Assembly: GCA_948567375.1 (NCBI GenBank)
Contig: OX419761.1
Coordinates: forward strand, 46,254,501 to 46,318,500
Origin: Lunularia cruciata
Lineage: Eukaryota > Streptophyta > Marchantiopsida > Lunulariales > Lunulariaceae
Length of the DNA: 64,000 nucleotides
Direction of reading: 5' to 3'
Shown: in pieces, positions 25,529-35,540 of the stretch
Numbering within the stretch: the stretch's first letter is position 1
How the letters are laid out: each line of letters opens with the position of its first letter
The notes under the pieces: generated by a model
Told to the model about the DNA's origin: nothing
Databases searched by the model: none
Seen by the model: only the letters and a program-made list of their open reading frames with translations
Translations under genes and position numbers: made by a program

Positions 25529-26055
25529 TGTCACGCCATTTGTAGTTCCGCATCTAGATGCTCGGACACTGGAGTTCCAGTGATGGTAGTTAGAGTTATT
25601 CTAGTTGTTTCTCAGGGACTACTTTCCGACGGTTAGATTTTGTGTTCAGGGTACTGACTTTGCGGTGGGGCCCACTGTCACTTTGCACCGTTTGCACCGT
25701 CGAGTGTGCCGTCAGCGGGACCGTTAGGGTTTCAGGGCTAGCTCGAGTCCAGGGGGTATAGTTTCGAAGTGAGCTCTAGAGAGCTCACTTCTCTGATGTT
25801 GAGCCTTCGAGTTCCTTGCTATGGTGGACAGAGGCCGGCGAGCGTCACATGGATTCTCTATGCTTGAGTGGGTGTGGCTTGACTGTAATCAGTGCCCAGT
25901 TGTTGGCAGTTTATAGAGTGACAGATCAAGTATTGATCTGAGTTGAGTTGAGTTGAGAATGTTAAGCAATCTGATTACATCAGAGAAGTGAAGTCAGGGG
26001 GAAATCGGGTGCAGGAACGTTGAGTGTTGGTGGTATCTCCAAGCTCGGTGGATCG
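25529..26055 (+). repeat. Left terminal repeat, block B only
   Basis: Bases 25531-26055 match 34897-35421 over 525 bp with eight differences, all transitions. The first bases TGTCACGCC look like a usual gypsy LTR start. The 107-bp block A that precedes block B in the right-hand copy is absent here. The block ends GGATCG (GGATCA in the right copy), directly followed by a TGG primer-site-like sequence. Confidence 0.85.
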
Positions 26056-26073
26056 TGGTAGCTCGATTCAGGT
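26056..26073 (+). promoter_or_regulatory. Putative primer binding site
   Basis: TGGTAGCTCGATTCAGG begins with TGG, directly after the end of block B, as expected for pairing with a tRNA 3' CCA end. I cannot name the tRNA with confidence. Its first 12 bases recur at 35422-35433 between block B and the extra block A. Confidence 0.45.
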
Positions 26074-27279
26074 TCTGTGTTTCCCTAGTGTGCAGAAGCT
26101 CATGTAGTTGATGCAAATTTGGCAGTTAGGCGGACGGTGTGCGGAAGCGCTGGCCAAATTTTGAGCAAAGAAGGAGCAATTTTCGAGTAGTGTTGTGATT
26201 TTGAGCTCAGGAGGTGAAGGTAGGACCAATTTGCTACAAGTTGGGCTCAGAAAGTGAAATTGAAGGTGGAGTTGGAAAGCTCTTCTCATGAAATTGTGAT
26301 TTGGAAAAACCCGTTTTGTCAATTTGGCTCGAGTGGAAAGTTAGCGGGGGATTTGGCGAACATCCATCTTTAGGGTTTACGTCAGATTTTACGTCAGATT
26401 TACGTCAGATTTTGGGCCAGAATTGGAGGAATTTCGCTGTTTGGCCAGATTTGGAGAAGTTTCGCTAGTTTGGAGGAGTTTCGCAGATTTGGAGAAGTTT
26501 TGCCAATTTTGGAGGAGGTTCGAAGTGGCAACAAGAAAGGCCTCATTTGGCTGAATTTTGGCGTTTTGAGGTTTCGAGGCATAGGGCTATGGGCTATGAG
26601 AGGCTACGAAGGCCTAGAAGGGCCAGCAAGCCAGCTTGCTGGCGTGAGGCTAGCTAGTTTAGTGTAGATCTTGGTCATTGGTTGGCAAAATCTACCTTTC
26701 TTGCTAGATTGTGCGCAACAGGGTTTGACCCCTAGATCTCTTGTTCCTAGACTGGTGCCCTAGCCAACTGGTCCACCCTCACTTGTTGTCATAGTGACTG
26801 TGCCACTGTTATCTATACACATGTAGCTTTGGCTAGGAGAGGCAGTTTGATCCCATTCTTGGTGATCCTGGTAGCTTAGGACTTAGATACGAACTACTCT
26901 TATGTCAAATGCCAAATGGTGGCAAAGTCAGTCCCGTGTTGTGTTATGAGATGGAGGGTTTTCGTTTAGATTTCTTGTGATTGGATCCCCTCCATTCTCT
27001 GCTTCCTGTTTGTGCACCACGTTTGTGTGAGGTGCCTTGACTTTTGAGCGTTGGTGCTCTGGTGTGCTCTCGGTGGTGAGGTTGGAGTGATGACCAGTCA
27101 GACTACCTTTGTTTCTCTCCGGTGAGGCAGGAAGTGATGACCTGCTGATCGTGAGAGTGCGTGTTATGATGGCAGGTTACAGGTTGCCCTTCCCCTAGTG
27201 TAGTTATCTCGGTTAGAGTTACATTAGTGGGTGGTGTCTAGTTGGTGTTGGCACTTGGTGGGGCACTTGCAGTTGCGAC
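26074..27279 (+). other. Gypsy 5' leader with short tandem repeats
   Basis: A leader of about 1.2 kb lies between the left repeat and gag. The phrase ttacgtcaga occurs three times at 26378-26412. A unit of roughly 22 bases built on tttggagaagtttcgc recurs imperfectly at about 26420-26525. No long open frame is credible. A tRNA-like stretch on the minus strand lies at about 26709-26780. Confidence 0.55.
26709..26780 (-). other. tRNA-like sequence
   Basis: On the minus strand a stretch of about 72 bases has a D-arm-like ACCAGTTGGCTAGGGC, an anticodon-loop-like CTAGGAA (AGG, proline if real) and a T-arm-like AGGGGTCAAACCC. The anticodon stem and part of the acceptor stem do not pair well. It could be a tRNA-derived remnant carried in the leader, or chance similarity. 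Confidence 0.2.
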
Positions 27280-29808
27280 TTGCGGTTGCAGTTGGTGGCT
27301 TGGGTTTGCTGTTGCAGTTACGTGGTCACGACGGAGTTCTTTGGAGATTCCAGAGGAGTTAGCCCTGCAGTACGCAGTGGGTTTACTCGGAGTGGTGCTC
27401 GGTATCAGCCTGTATCTCAGGTCCCAGTGAGGGAGGAGATTGACTCTGAGTTGGAGTTTGACACAGGAGCTGATTCAGTTGAGAGTGCACTTGGTGTGTC
27501 CGCACCGTCGTTGTGGGACATGGACGAGATTTATGGGGCCTCCAAAGGCCCTAGGCATTACTCTGGTATAGTGGGTACCATTGAGTTGGATGACTTCATC
27601 CAGGAGTTCGATAGTTGGTGTGATCTACAGCAGATGCGGAACCCGACTTTGTTCACACCTTTCATGGCATGGAAGGGGTTGTTTCAGCACTTGGAGGGTC
27701 CACCGATGGATGATTACCATGAGTTCAGGAGAGCTCATTTGGAGGAGATTGAGTTATGGAGATAGTATTGGTCTCCACACTATGTCTCCATCACTTCAGG
27801 CTCAGTGGCCAGGAGTAGATCGGCTGTACCCACGAGTTCTAGCTCGAGTAGTGTTGGTGGAGCTAGTGGAGGTGCACTAGCTGGAGATAGTGCTACTACG
27901 AGTGGAGGTACCGCTGCAGGAGGTGGTGTGGTACCGGGGTTTAACCCCATGGTGGAGTTCTTCCTATGTTTGAGGCAGAACTACCAGGGAGTGCGGACTG
28001 ACAAGCTGAGGAGCTTGCAGGAGTTCCAGCGGAAGGCTGGAGAGAGCCTACGCGAGGCATATACTCGCATGAGGCGGCTGATCAGTTTCACTCAGGGAGT
28101 TACTGAGGCCCAGGCAGTCCAGTTTTGGTATGGGATACTGGACAGGGAGTTGCGACGTAGAGTTCGTGATGCTACGTTGTTGCAGGCTACTTCGCCCACT
28201 TTGGCAGTAGTCTTTGGTTTGGCTGAGCGTATTGAGCTCAACATGGTGGAGGAGAGAGTGGTGACAGCTGGATTTGGTAGAGAGACCTCATCCACGGTTG
28301 TGACTTCTTCTAGAGTGAAGCAGAGTGCACCATGCCCAGTTGGTTTTCGAGGACAGGGTGGACAGCCCAGATCCTATGGAGCGAGTGGAGGGCCTAGTGG
28401 AGTTAGACCCTTACCCTCATTTTCGGGTCAGCATCAGCCAGTGAGTGGTGGTGTTGCTTGTTGGACTTGTGGTGGACCTCACCATAGGAGAGAGTGTACT
28501 CAGGGCAGCGGACCTGATACCTCTGGTGCATCACAGCCGGCACAGAGGCAGTGTGAGCACTGCCATAGATTTGGTCATACTAGTGACCGGTGTTTTGACC
28601 TACACCCGGAGTTACGGAGTGGTAGGGCTGCTATGACAGGTAGTAGAGGAGCTCCAGTTCATGGAGGACGAGGTGGTAGTAGAGGATCTACACTTAGTAG
28701 GGGTGCAGTACCTGCCCTTACTTCTGACACAGCTATGGCTACTCGGATTGAGCAGTTGGAGCAGAGATTGGCTAGTATGGCTATTGCTCATAGGAGATCA
28801 GATTCAGGTGCTGAGGCTTCCACCTCATATGCTGGTGATAGAGATGCTTTGGACTTCATGTGTGGAGCAGCACAGGTGGATGCATCTGCATCAGTGACTA
28901 GGAGTGTAGTACGTGCTCTAGAGCCTAGAGGAGCATCAGTGGAGTTGGACCCACAGAGAGGAGAGGTTGGGAGACAGGTCAGACTTCCCCAGTCTTTCAC
29001 GCTATCTGAGGCATTGCAGACGACATCCATGGTTCCTAGACGTCCCAGTGCAGGTGTGGTAGGTGGTGATGGAGTACCTGATGGAGTACCTGCTAGTCAG
29101 CCACCTGCTACTACACAGACTGAGTCTAGCATGATGTTGGGGGCGGCTCAGCTGATTATGCGGCATCCTTTATTTTCAGCCAGTGACATGTTTACATTGG
29201 GAGTTGACCCAGCCCCAGTGTTCCGGTTGGCTGCCACGTTGTGTGAGAGTAGGGATGGTGCAATTCCTACTACTAGAGTAGAGGTGGTTGGTAGTGGAGC
29301 TGACTTGGTTGAGGAGCATGGGATCCGTTCAGCGACCAGTGGTTTATGGCAAGCAGCAGCGGCTAGACTGGAGGAGTTGCCAACTAGACCGGCCTTTGAG
29401 AGAGCGCGGTTTACACCTGGTGTTGTCCTATTGGATAACCAGAGGGGGATCTTTTGTTTGGTAGGACCTTCAAGGAAGGTCTATACACCACAGAGAGTCT
29501 TGTTAGACTCTGGTGCGCAGCCCCTTATGTTGGGGAAGGCTGTAGTTGTTGGTCTGGAGTTACGGAAGACCGATGTGGAGAGGTGTCCATTTCAGATCCA
29601 GACATCTCTTGGTGGTGGTTCGACACAGTACATCACACGTGGAGAGCTTGTTGTCCAGGTTCAGCCTGGTCATCCGACTGATAGCTCGGTGGTGAGAGCT
29701 CAGGCTATTGCGACGATAGCTGAGTCCTATGATGTGCTAGTTGGGGGAGCAGTGTTATACCCTATGGGTTTCAGTATTGACTATTGGGAGGAGACAGCCT
29801 CTTATTGA
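27280..29808 (+). pseudogene. Gypsy gag and aspartic protease frame
   Basis: One frame runs from about 27280 to a TGA at 29806-29808 and has one internal TAG at 27763-27765. No ATG lies at the open start, so the true start is uncertain. Gag has an acidic N-terminus, a Ser/Gly-rich linker and a capsid-like segment (FLCLRQNYQGVRTDKLRSL, then WYGILDRELRRRVRD). Two zinc knuckles follow. The first is irregular (CWTCGGPHHRREC, one residue short). The second is a regular CX2CX4HX4C (CEHCHRFGHTSDRC). The protease has its active-site LLDSGAQ near 29506 and ends DVLVGGAVLYPMG. The capsid packages RNA and the protease matures the polyprotein. Confidence 0.85.
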
Positions 29809-29835
29809 CCTGGTTGGCAGTCTGGTGAGGGACGG

Positions 29836-30189
29836 GGTATGTCGCCTACCAGTACGCTTTAGTAGTGGCAGTCTTGGCTCACTACAGTCCGGGACCATGG
29901 CAGCATCAGTTTTGGCTTTCAGCGGTGCAGTTACTTGGCCTGGTGACTTGTTGGAGGGGAACGCCCATGCAGAGGATACTCCAGTACCAGAGGAGATCAC
30001 TCGGCTATGGAGTACGAGTGGGATTGTTCCATCCACCTTGGATGTTCCATTGTGGAGTTCAGAGGAGGCATTGCATCAGCATGCAGATCAGTTGGTGCAG
30101 CAAGCTTGGAGTGGAGCCTTCATACCATCAGGAGATGAGTGTGAGGATGAGCCTCCAGAGGCGACTGCTTTGACACCTCTGGATACCAC
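29836..30189 (+). pseudogene. Linker between protease and methyltransferase
   Basis: Just after the protease stop the coding frame shifts by one near a G run at about 29833-29838. It then stays in one frame for almost 4.8 kb. This linker of about 120 residues contains CRLPVRFSSG, a stretch rich in acidic residues (GDECEDEPPEA), and no known domain. It may be the remains of a longer protease or spacer. Whether the frame change is a mutation or was a translational frameshift site cannot be told from one copy. Confidence 0.6.
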
Positions 30190-31190
30190 ACTCATTGCTT
30201 GGCAGTATCCAGTAGAGGGGATATGTCTATTAGAGTTGTTTGGTGGGATCAGCACTGGACTAGCTGCGGTGTTACAGGCGGGTATCCGAGTACAGAGGTA
30301 CTTGTATGTAGAGAGAGATGAGACTGCTAGGCAAGTCTCTCTACATCATGTGGCACACTTGGCCTATCGGTATCCGGAGTTATTACCAATGTCAGCAGTC
30401 AGAGGTTACCAGAAGGCCTTACCAGGAGACATTTCCTTATTGGGGGCGCATGACCTAGAGAGACATGGGCCTATTCACTTGGTGATTTCTGGATAGCCAT
30501 GTCAGGGACATACACGTGCGGGCCGCGGTTTGGGTCTTCAGGATCCTCGTTCTGGTGTGTTTTGGGAGATGTTACGGATACTACGACATCTCCAGGTTCA
30601 TCAGTCTGTTTCTCCAGCTTACCTTTTGGAGAACATTCCATTGATGGGTGATTCTCGCACTAGAGTGGTGGCGAGTACACATCAGGTCCATTCTTGGATG
30701 GGACCTGCTGTATTGTTAGATGCAGCCAGAGTGGGATCACGGGCTCATCGTCTTCATCTTTGGTGGACGAACCTTTTACCCAGAGAGGTTCTACAGCGTA
30801 GTTATGATGGGATTCAGCGACTAGACCACATTCTTGTTGATGATATCTTGGATGCTGGACGTCAGTCTCAGACAGTGGTAGTGGCTGATAGGTCACCTAT
30901 GGCAGTGGTGAACTTAGTTGGACAGCCTAGAGCTGCATTTCCCACACTCATGAGTTTCCCAGGCTCTCATGCTTTTCGAGAGGGAGGACCTGGACTTGTT
31001 TGGGACTCACAGTTACAGCAGTTGGTGGAGCCCAATGCTGATGAGAGAGAGCGGTCGATGGGTTTTCGCACCGGTATTACCGCTGTTCCAATAGTGTCAG
31101 AGGCATCCAGGCGTCAGGTGTTAGGTCAGGCTATGGACCTGAACTGTTTGACCTGGATTGTGAGCCTTGGTTTGGCAGAGCAGCGTAGGA
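30190..31190 (+). pseudogene. C5-cytosine DNA methyltransferase domain, DNMT3-like
   Basis: About 330 residues carry the cytosine-5 methyltransferase motifs in standard order. Motif I is LLELFGGISTGLAAVLQAG (SAM binding). Motif II is YLYVERDETA. Motif IV has the catalytic Cys in PCQGHTRAGRG, followed by DPRSGVFWEMLRIL. Motif VI is LLENIP with the catalytic Glu. Motif VIII lies in RAHRLHLWWTNLLP. Motif IX/X is ERERSMGFRTG followed by RRQVLGQAMDLNCL. The DPRSG-FWE and RxxLG endings and the gap lengths resemble DNMT3. Plant DRM enzymes have the same motifs circularly permuted; here they are not permuted. A TAG at 30494-30496 sits directly before the catalytic Pro-Cys. The enzyme would methylate cytosine in DNA; a role on the element or host is inference. 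Confidence 0.9.
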
Positions 31191-31640
31191 TGCGCTTGAT
31201 AGGCATCACCACTCGGACACTTGTGAGCCCTGTGCCTATCGAGACGATTCAGGCACATGCTGGGGGCGATGGACCGAGTGGACATGGTATTCGTGGGACA
31301 CATCCAGTAGCTACTAGGGAGAGTGGTCTACTTGGAGTCCATCCAGGTGAGCGTGGGCTACTTGGATTACACCCTTGGTCCACATGGGATGTAGCCACAG
31401 GACGTATGGAGCTTGCAGCCAGAGTGGAGGGAGTTTTTCACACAGAGGTTGGGACCTCTAGTGGTCGGGAGCATGACACCATTGCTCCCAAGGGCCCAGT
31501 GTAGCAGCCAGTCAGTACGTCTTCCACTCCTACTACAGTTATAGAGGATACTTGGGAGCCAGATCTTGGACCCAAGCTTACTGGAGAGGAAAGACGGAGG
31601 GTTTGGAGGTTCTTGAGGAGTCACACGAGTTGTTTTGCCT
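31191..31640 (+). pseudogene. Linker between methyltransferase and RT
   Basis: In frame with the methyltransferase, this part contains short repeats (SGLLGVHPGERGLLGLHP), a TAG at 31502-31504 and the usual pre-RT segment WRFLRSHTSCFAF. No domain is recognised in the first 300 bases. Confidence 0.6.
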
Positions 31641-32965
31641 TCAGTATGAAGGATTTGGGTGCTCTGAAGGGACCTGGTATACGGATTGAGCTGACTAGCG
31701 ACACACCTGTTTTCTGACGTCCTTATTGATATAGTGAGATGGAGAGGACATTGATTCAGAGCCGGAGTAGTGACCTTTTTGAGGCTGGTTTGGTGGAGAT
31801 TTCACATGGAGAGTATGCATCAGCGACAGTGATGCCAGCCAAGAAGGATATGCATGGCAACTATACAGATAGGCGGATGTGTGGAGATTACCGTCCTATC
31901 AACCGACAAACCAGGGCTGATCGGTATGCCATGCCTACACCGGAGGAGATTTTTGATGCGATTGGGCATGCAAAGGTCTTCAGTACTTTGGATCTTCGAG
32001 CGGGATATCATCAGTTGCCGATCAGGGAGGAGGATAAGTCCAAGATAGCATTTTGGGCTATTGATCCTCACGGCAAGGATGTGTTATATCAGTGGAGGTT
32101 CTTACCATTTGGGTTAAAGAACGCTCCCGCTGAGTTCCAGAGGGTCATGGATAGGATCCTAGTTGGATTGGATTTTGCTCGGTGCTATATTGATGACATT
32201 TTGGTGTATAGCACTACTGTGGAGGAGCATGAGCGACAGTTGTTGGAGGTGTTTGAGAGGTTGAGATCTCATGGACTCAAACTACATCTTAGGAAGTGTA
32301 GGTTCTTCCACGAGCAGGTTGAGTATTTGGGTCACACTATCTACCCCGGAGGACTTGGTGTTCAGCAGACCAAGGTGGAGGCTATTGCACGTATTCCTCG
32401 GCCTACGGATGTGAGCAGAGTGCGAGCATTCCTTGGGTTGGCGAACTTCTATCGCCGCTATGTTAGAGGATTTAGTGCCATTGCCAAGGCCTTGACGAAG
32501 CTGACCAAGCTTACACAGGAGTGGTGTTGGGGAGATGAGCAGGAGAGAGCTTTTGTAGAGCTCAAGGAGAGGTTGACATCTGCTCCTATTTTGAGGAGAC
32601 CGATCAGAGGACGACCATTTCAGGTTCACACTGATTGGAGTATGTTGGGGCTTGGAGCGGTGCTCACCCAACATGATGATGAGGAGAAGGAGTTTGTGGT
32701 GGCCTATGCTAGTTGCTCCAACAATTCAGCGGAGGCAAAGTATAGTTCATATGAGGGAGAGTGCTTGGCAGCAGTTTGGGCAGTAGCACATTTCCGATGT
32801 TACCTGTTTGGTAACCCCTTCACTCTCATCACTGATCATCAGCCGCTGAAGTGGTTGATGGAGTCCGACAAGCTTTCAGGGAAGCTTGCACGATAGGCTC
32901 TGATTTTACAGGAGTATGATTTCACGGTTGTTCACAGACCTGGAGTGGTGAACCGTGATGCAGAT
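31641..32965 (+). pseudogene. Gypsy reverse transcriptase and RNase H
   Basis: RT keeps CGDYRPINRQT, LDLRAGYHQL, the FLPFGLKNAP block and the catalytic YIDDILVYS near 32186. The thumb contains FLGLANFYRRYV. RNase H keeps its acidic residues in HTDWS, YEGECLA and ITDHQPL. In-frame stops are TGA at 31715-31717 and 31727-31729 just before the RT core and TAG at 32894-32896 at the end of RNase H. The frame is otherwise unbroken and continues from the methyltransferase, so the parent made one polyprotein. Confidence 0.95.
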
Positions 32966-34450
32966 GGGTTGAGTAGAAACCCATGTCCCAGCCAGCAGGA
33001 TCAGACTGGAGCACGTTGGCATGGTGAGACAGATGAGGAGATGGTGCCAGGTTGGCATGCATCGGCCTTTCTGTGTATATTTGCAGAGACTTTGGTGGTA
33101 TCTCTCTCAACGCATACAGGAGGAGTTATTGAGGTCACAGATCCAAAGAGTGAAGATATTGGTACAGTTCAGCGAGACATTCATGATGATGTCTTAGTGA
33201 TGGACTATCTTCGCACTGGTGTTGTGGGTGGCACAGTTGGGGCCAAGGAGAGAGACCGTGTTCTTCAACGAGCCAGACGGTTCAAATTGGAGGGTAGACA
33301 CCTTTTGCGTGTATGGGAGGATGGTAGAGTGCGAGTAGTACCACTTCCATCACAGAGACCACAGTTGGTCCGTCATGCTCATGAGGAGCTAGGACATTTT
33401 GGAGTAAAGCGTACATATAGCTTACTCCAGAGTCATTATTGGTGGCGCGGTATGCAGACCGAGGTACAGCAGTTTGTTGCCAGATGTGTGGTTTGTGACC
33501 GAGTTAGAGCATCATTCAATGCTCCTACGCCACAGTTACACCCATTACCTATCATGGGATTGGGTTACCGTTGGAGTTTGGACTTTGCCGGACCTTTACC
33601 GCTGACTGTGAGACATCATCGGTATGTTTTGGTGATGGTGGAGCACTTCTCCAAGTGGATTGAGTTGGTGGCACTTCCTGACAAGTCTAGTGAAGGGACA
33701 GCTTACTCGTTCCTAGATTGAGTTCTTAGTCATTTTGGTGCACCAGCTGAGGTTTTGACTGATCAGGGTACAGAGTTCTTGGGAGAGTTTCAGGTCTTGT
33801 GTGACAAGGCTTTGATTGATCATCGTACTACATCCCGAGATCACCCTGAGGCAGATGGCTTAGCAGAGAGAGTGGTTCAGACGGTGAAGAGAGGATTGCG
33901 AAAGTATGGTTTGCAGAGAGGCCACTTAGGAGATTGGGATCTCCAGTTACCTTGGTTGGCCATGGGCTATCGGTTCAGCCGGCAAGCCTCCTTAGCATCC
34001 TTCTCTCCATACTTTCTACTCTATGGACGAGATCCAGATTTACCTGCAGCCATTCGTCGAGATGCTACTGTAGTTTTGGACTTGGATGACCCTGATGTAT
34101 GGATGAGCGCATGTTCTCAGCGGGCAGAGATCTTTCGGAGAGTGATGCCGATGGCCTTTGAGAACTTGGCGATTGCTCAGCATAGAGATACTTTACGCTA
34201 TGCTACCATTCGAGGAGGAGGTTATAGACCCTCGATCCGTCGATTTCATCCAAGCAACTATGTATATCTACAGCAGACAGCACCGACGACACTTGATGTT
34301 TCTACAGGCCGCACTATCTTGAGAGTGCGCGAGGTTTTGCCATCTGGAGTCCTTGTGTTAGAAGGACATGATAGTGTTGTTTGGAAGGATCATGTGCGCA
34401 ATTGTGCGCCATGCCACCTTCCAAACATTGATGGTACTATGGACCCAAGC
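32966..34450 (+). pseudogene. Gypsy integrase
   Basis: The N-terminal HHCC zinc domain is present (HAHEELGHFG, then CVVCDR). The catalytic core has Asp in WSLDFAGPL, Asp in LTDQGTEFLG and Glu in GLAERVVQTVKRG. The C-terminal part reads FHPSNYVYLQQTAP, then ILRVREVLPSGVL. No chromodomain is seen. One TGA at 33719-33721 lies between the first and second catalytic Asp. The enzyme inserts element cDNA into the host genome. Confidence 0.92.
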
Positions 34451-34459
34451 TTGGCACTT

Positions 34460-34618
34460 GTACGTGCAGGCTTGAGGTGTATGTTATGTGGCTCTTCTGG
34501 TGGAGCTGCTACTATGTTAGTGTGTGATAGCTATTCGAGAGGATGGCATATGGCATGTATGAATCCTCCCCTCACGGTGGTTCCTCAGGGACAGTGGTTA
34601 TGTCCTAGATGTACTTGA
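34460..34618 (+). pseudogene. PHD-like zinc finger at the end of pol
   Basis: The last 50 or so residues before the stop at 34616-34618 read CMLCGSSGG, then VCDSYSRGWHMACMNPPL and LCPRC. This follows the C4HC3 spacing of a PHD finger. The position of the fourth ligand, usually Cys in a CDxC box, is Tyr. TAT for TGT is a single G-to-A change. PHD fingers read histone tails, so the domain may have targeted integration to particular chromatin (inference). Confidence 0.8.
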
Positions 34619-34776
34619 CCTATAGCTAGTTCATTCTTTATATGGTATAGATTCCAGACAGGCGACTAACGATGGGGCTCCATAGCACCCGGCCTCCTGA
34701 TCTTTACCCATTAGAAGGTATACCATATACTTAGAGTAGATGGCTATCTGGAGTTAGAGGGACCTAACCGCCAGCT

Positions 34777-34786
34777 AGGGGGGCGA
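34777..34786 (+). promoter_or_regulatory. Polypurine tract
   Basis: AGGGGGGCGA lies directly before TGTGGCAC, the start of block A. This is where plus-strand priming is expected in an LTR element. Its position supports the reading that the element's own LTR starts with block A. Confidence 0.6.
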
Positions 34787-34787
34787 T

Positions 34788-35421
34788 TGTGGCACTTTAG
34801 AGTCTATGTATGACTTATGTGTGAGTTGTGCTTTTACAGTGTATGATGTTGACAGCGATGTATGTTGTGTAGCGATGTATATACGCACGACAACTATCAC
34901 GCCATTTGTAGTTCCGCATCTAGATGCTCGGACACTGGAGTTCCAGTGATGGTAGTTAGAGTTATTCTAGCTGTTTCTCAGGGACTACTTTCCGACGGTT
35001 AGATTTTGTGTTCGGGGTACTGACTTCGCGGTGGGGCCCACTGTCACTTTGCACCGTTTGCACCGTCGAGTGTGCCGTCAGCGGGACCGTTAGGGTTTCA
35101 GGGCTAGCTCGAGTCCAGGGGGTATAGTTTCGAAGTGAGCTCCAGAGAGTTCACTTCTCTGATGTTGAGCCTTCGAGTTCCTTGCTATGGTGGACAGAGG
35201 CCGGCGAGCGTCACATGGATTCTCTATGCTTGAGTGGGTGTGGCTTGACTGTAATCAGTGCCCAGTTGTTGGCAGTTTATAGAGTGACAGATCAAGTACT
35301 GATCTGAGTTGAGTTGAGTTGAGAATGTTAAGCAATCTGATTACATCAGAGAAGTGAAGTCAGGGGGAAATCGGGTGCAGGAACGTTGAGTGTTGGTGGT
35401 ATCTTCAAGCTCGGTGGATCA
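34788..35421 (+). repeat. Right terminal repeat, blocks A plus B
   Basis: This 634-bp repeat runs from TGTGGCAC after the polypurine tract to GGATCA. It consists of block A (34788-34894, 107 bp), a two-base TA and block B (34897-35421). Block B matches the left repeat with eight transitions and no transversion or indel. Confidence 0.85.
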
Positions 35422-35433
35422 TGGTAGCTCAAT

Positions 35434-35540
35434 TGTGGCACTTTAGAGTCTATGTATGACTTATGTGTGAGTTGTGCTTTTATAGTGTATGATGTTGACA
35501 GCGATGTATGTTGTGTAGCGATGTATATACGCACGACAAC
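35434..35540 (+). repeat. Extra copy of terminal block A
   Basis: The 107-bp block A occurs again here and matches 34788-34894 with one C/T difference. It is separated from block B by 12 bases copied from the primer-site region and ends at the element border. Confidence 0.85.

Larger units (their letters stand above)
25529..35538 (+). mobile_element. Ty3/gypsy retrotransposon encoding a DNA methyltransferase
   Basis: This is a 10-kb insertion with TG at its left end and CA at its right end, flanked by ACAT at 25525-25528 and 35539-35542 (AACAT if read as 5 bp). It carries gag, aspartic protease, cytosine methyltransferase, RT, RNase H, integrase and a PHD-like finger, in that order. Gag-protease is in one frame. 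Everything from the methyltransferase on is in a second single frame, broken by stops only. Terminal repeats share a 525-bp block with eight differences, all transitions, so the insertion is fairly young. It has eight in-frame stops and one frame change and cannot be autonomous now. It appears to have landed beside or inside the decayed LINE. Confidence 0.92.

Noticed and set aside
27763-33721. Programmed stop-codon readthrough or an altered genetic code as explanation for the stops in the gypsy element
   Set aside because: Eight stops of two kinds at unrelated places, all one transition from a sense codon, fit decay better; nearby host genes use the standard code.
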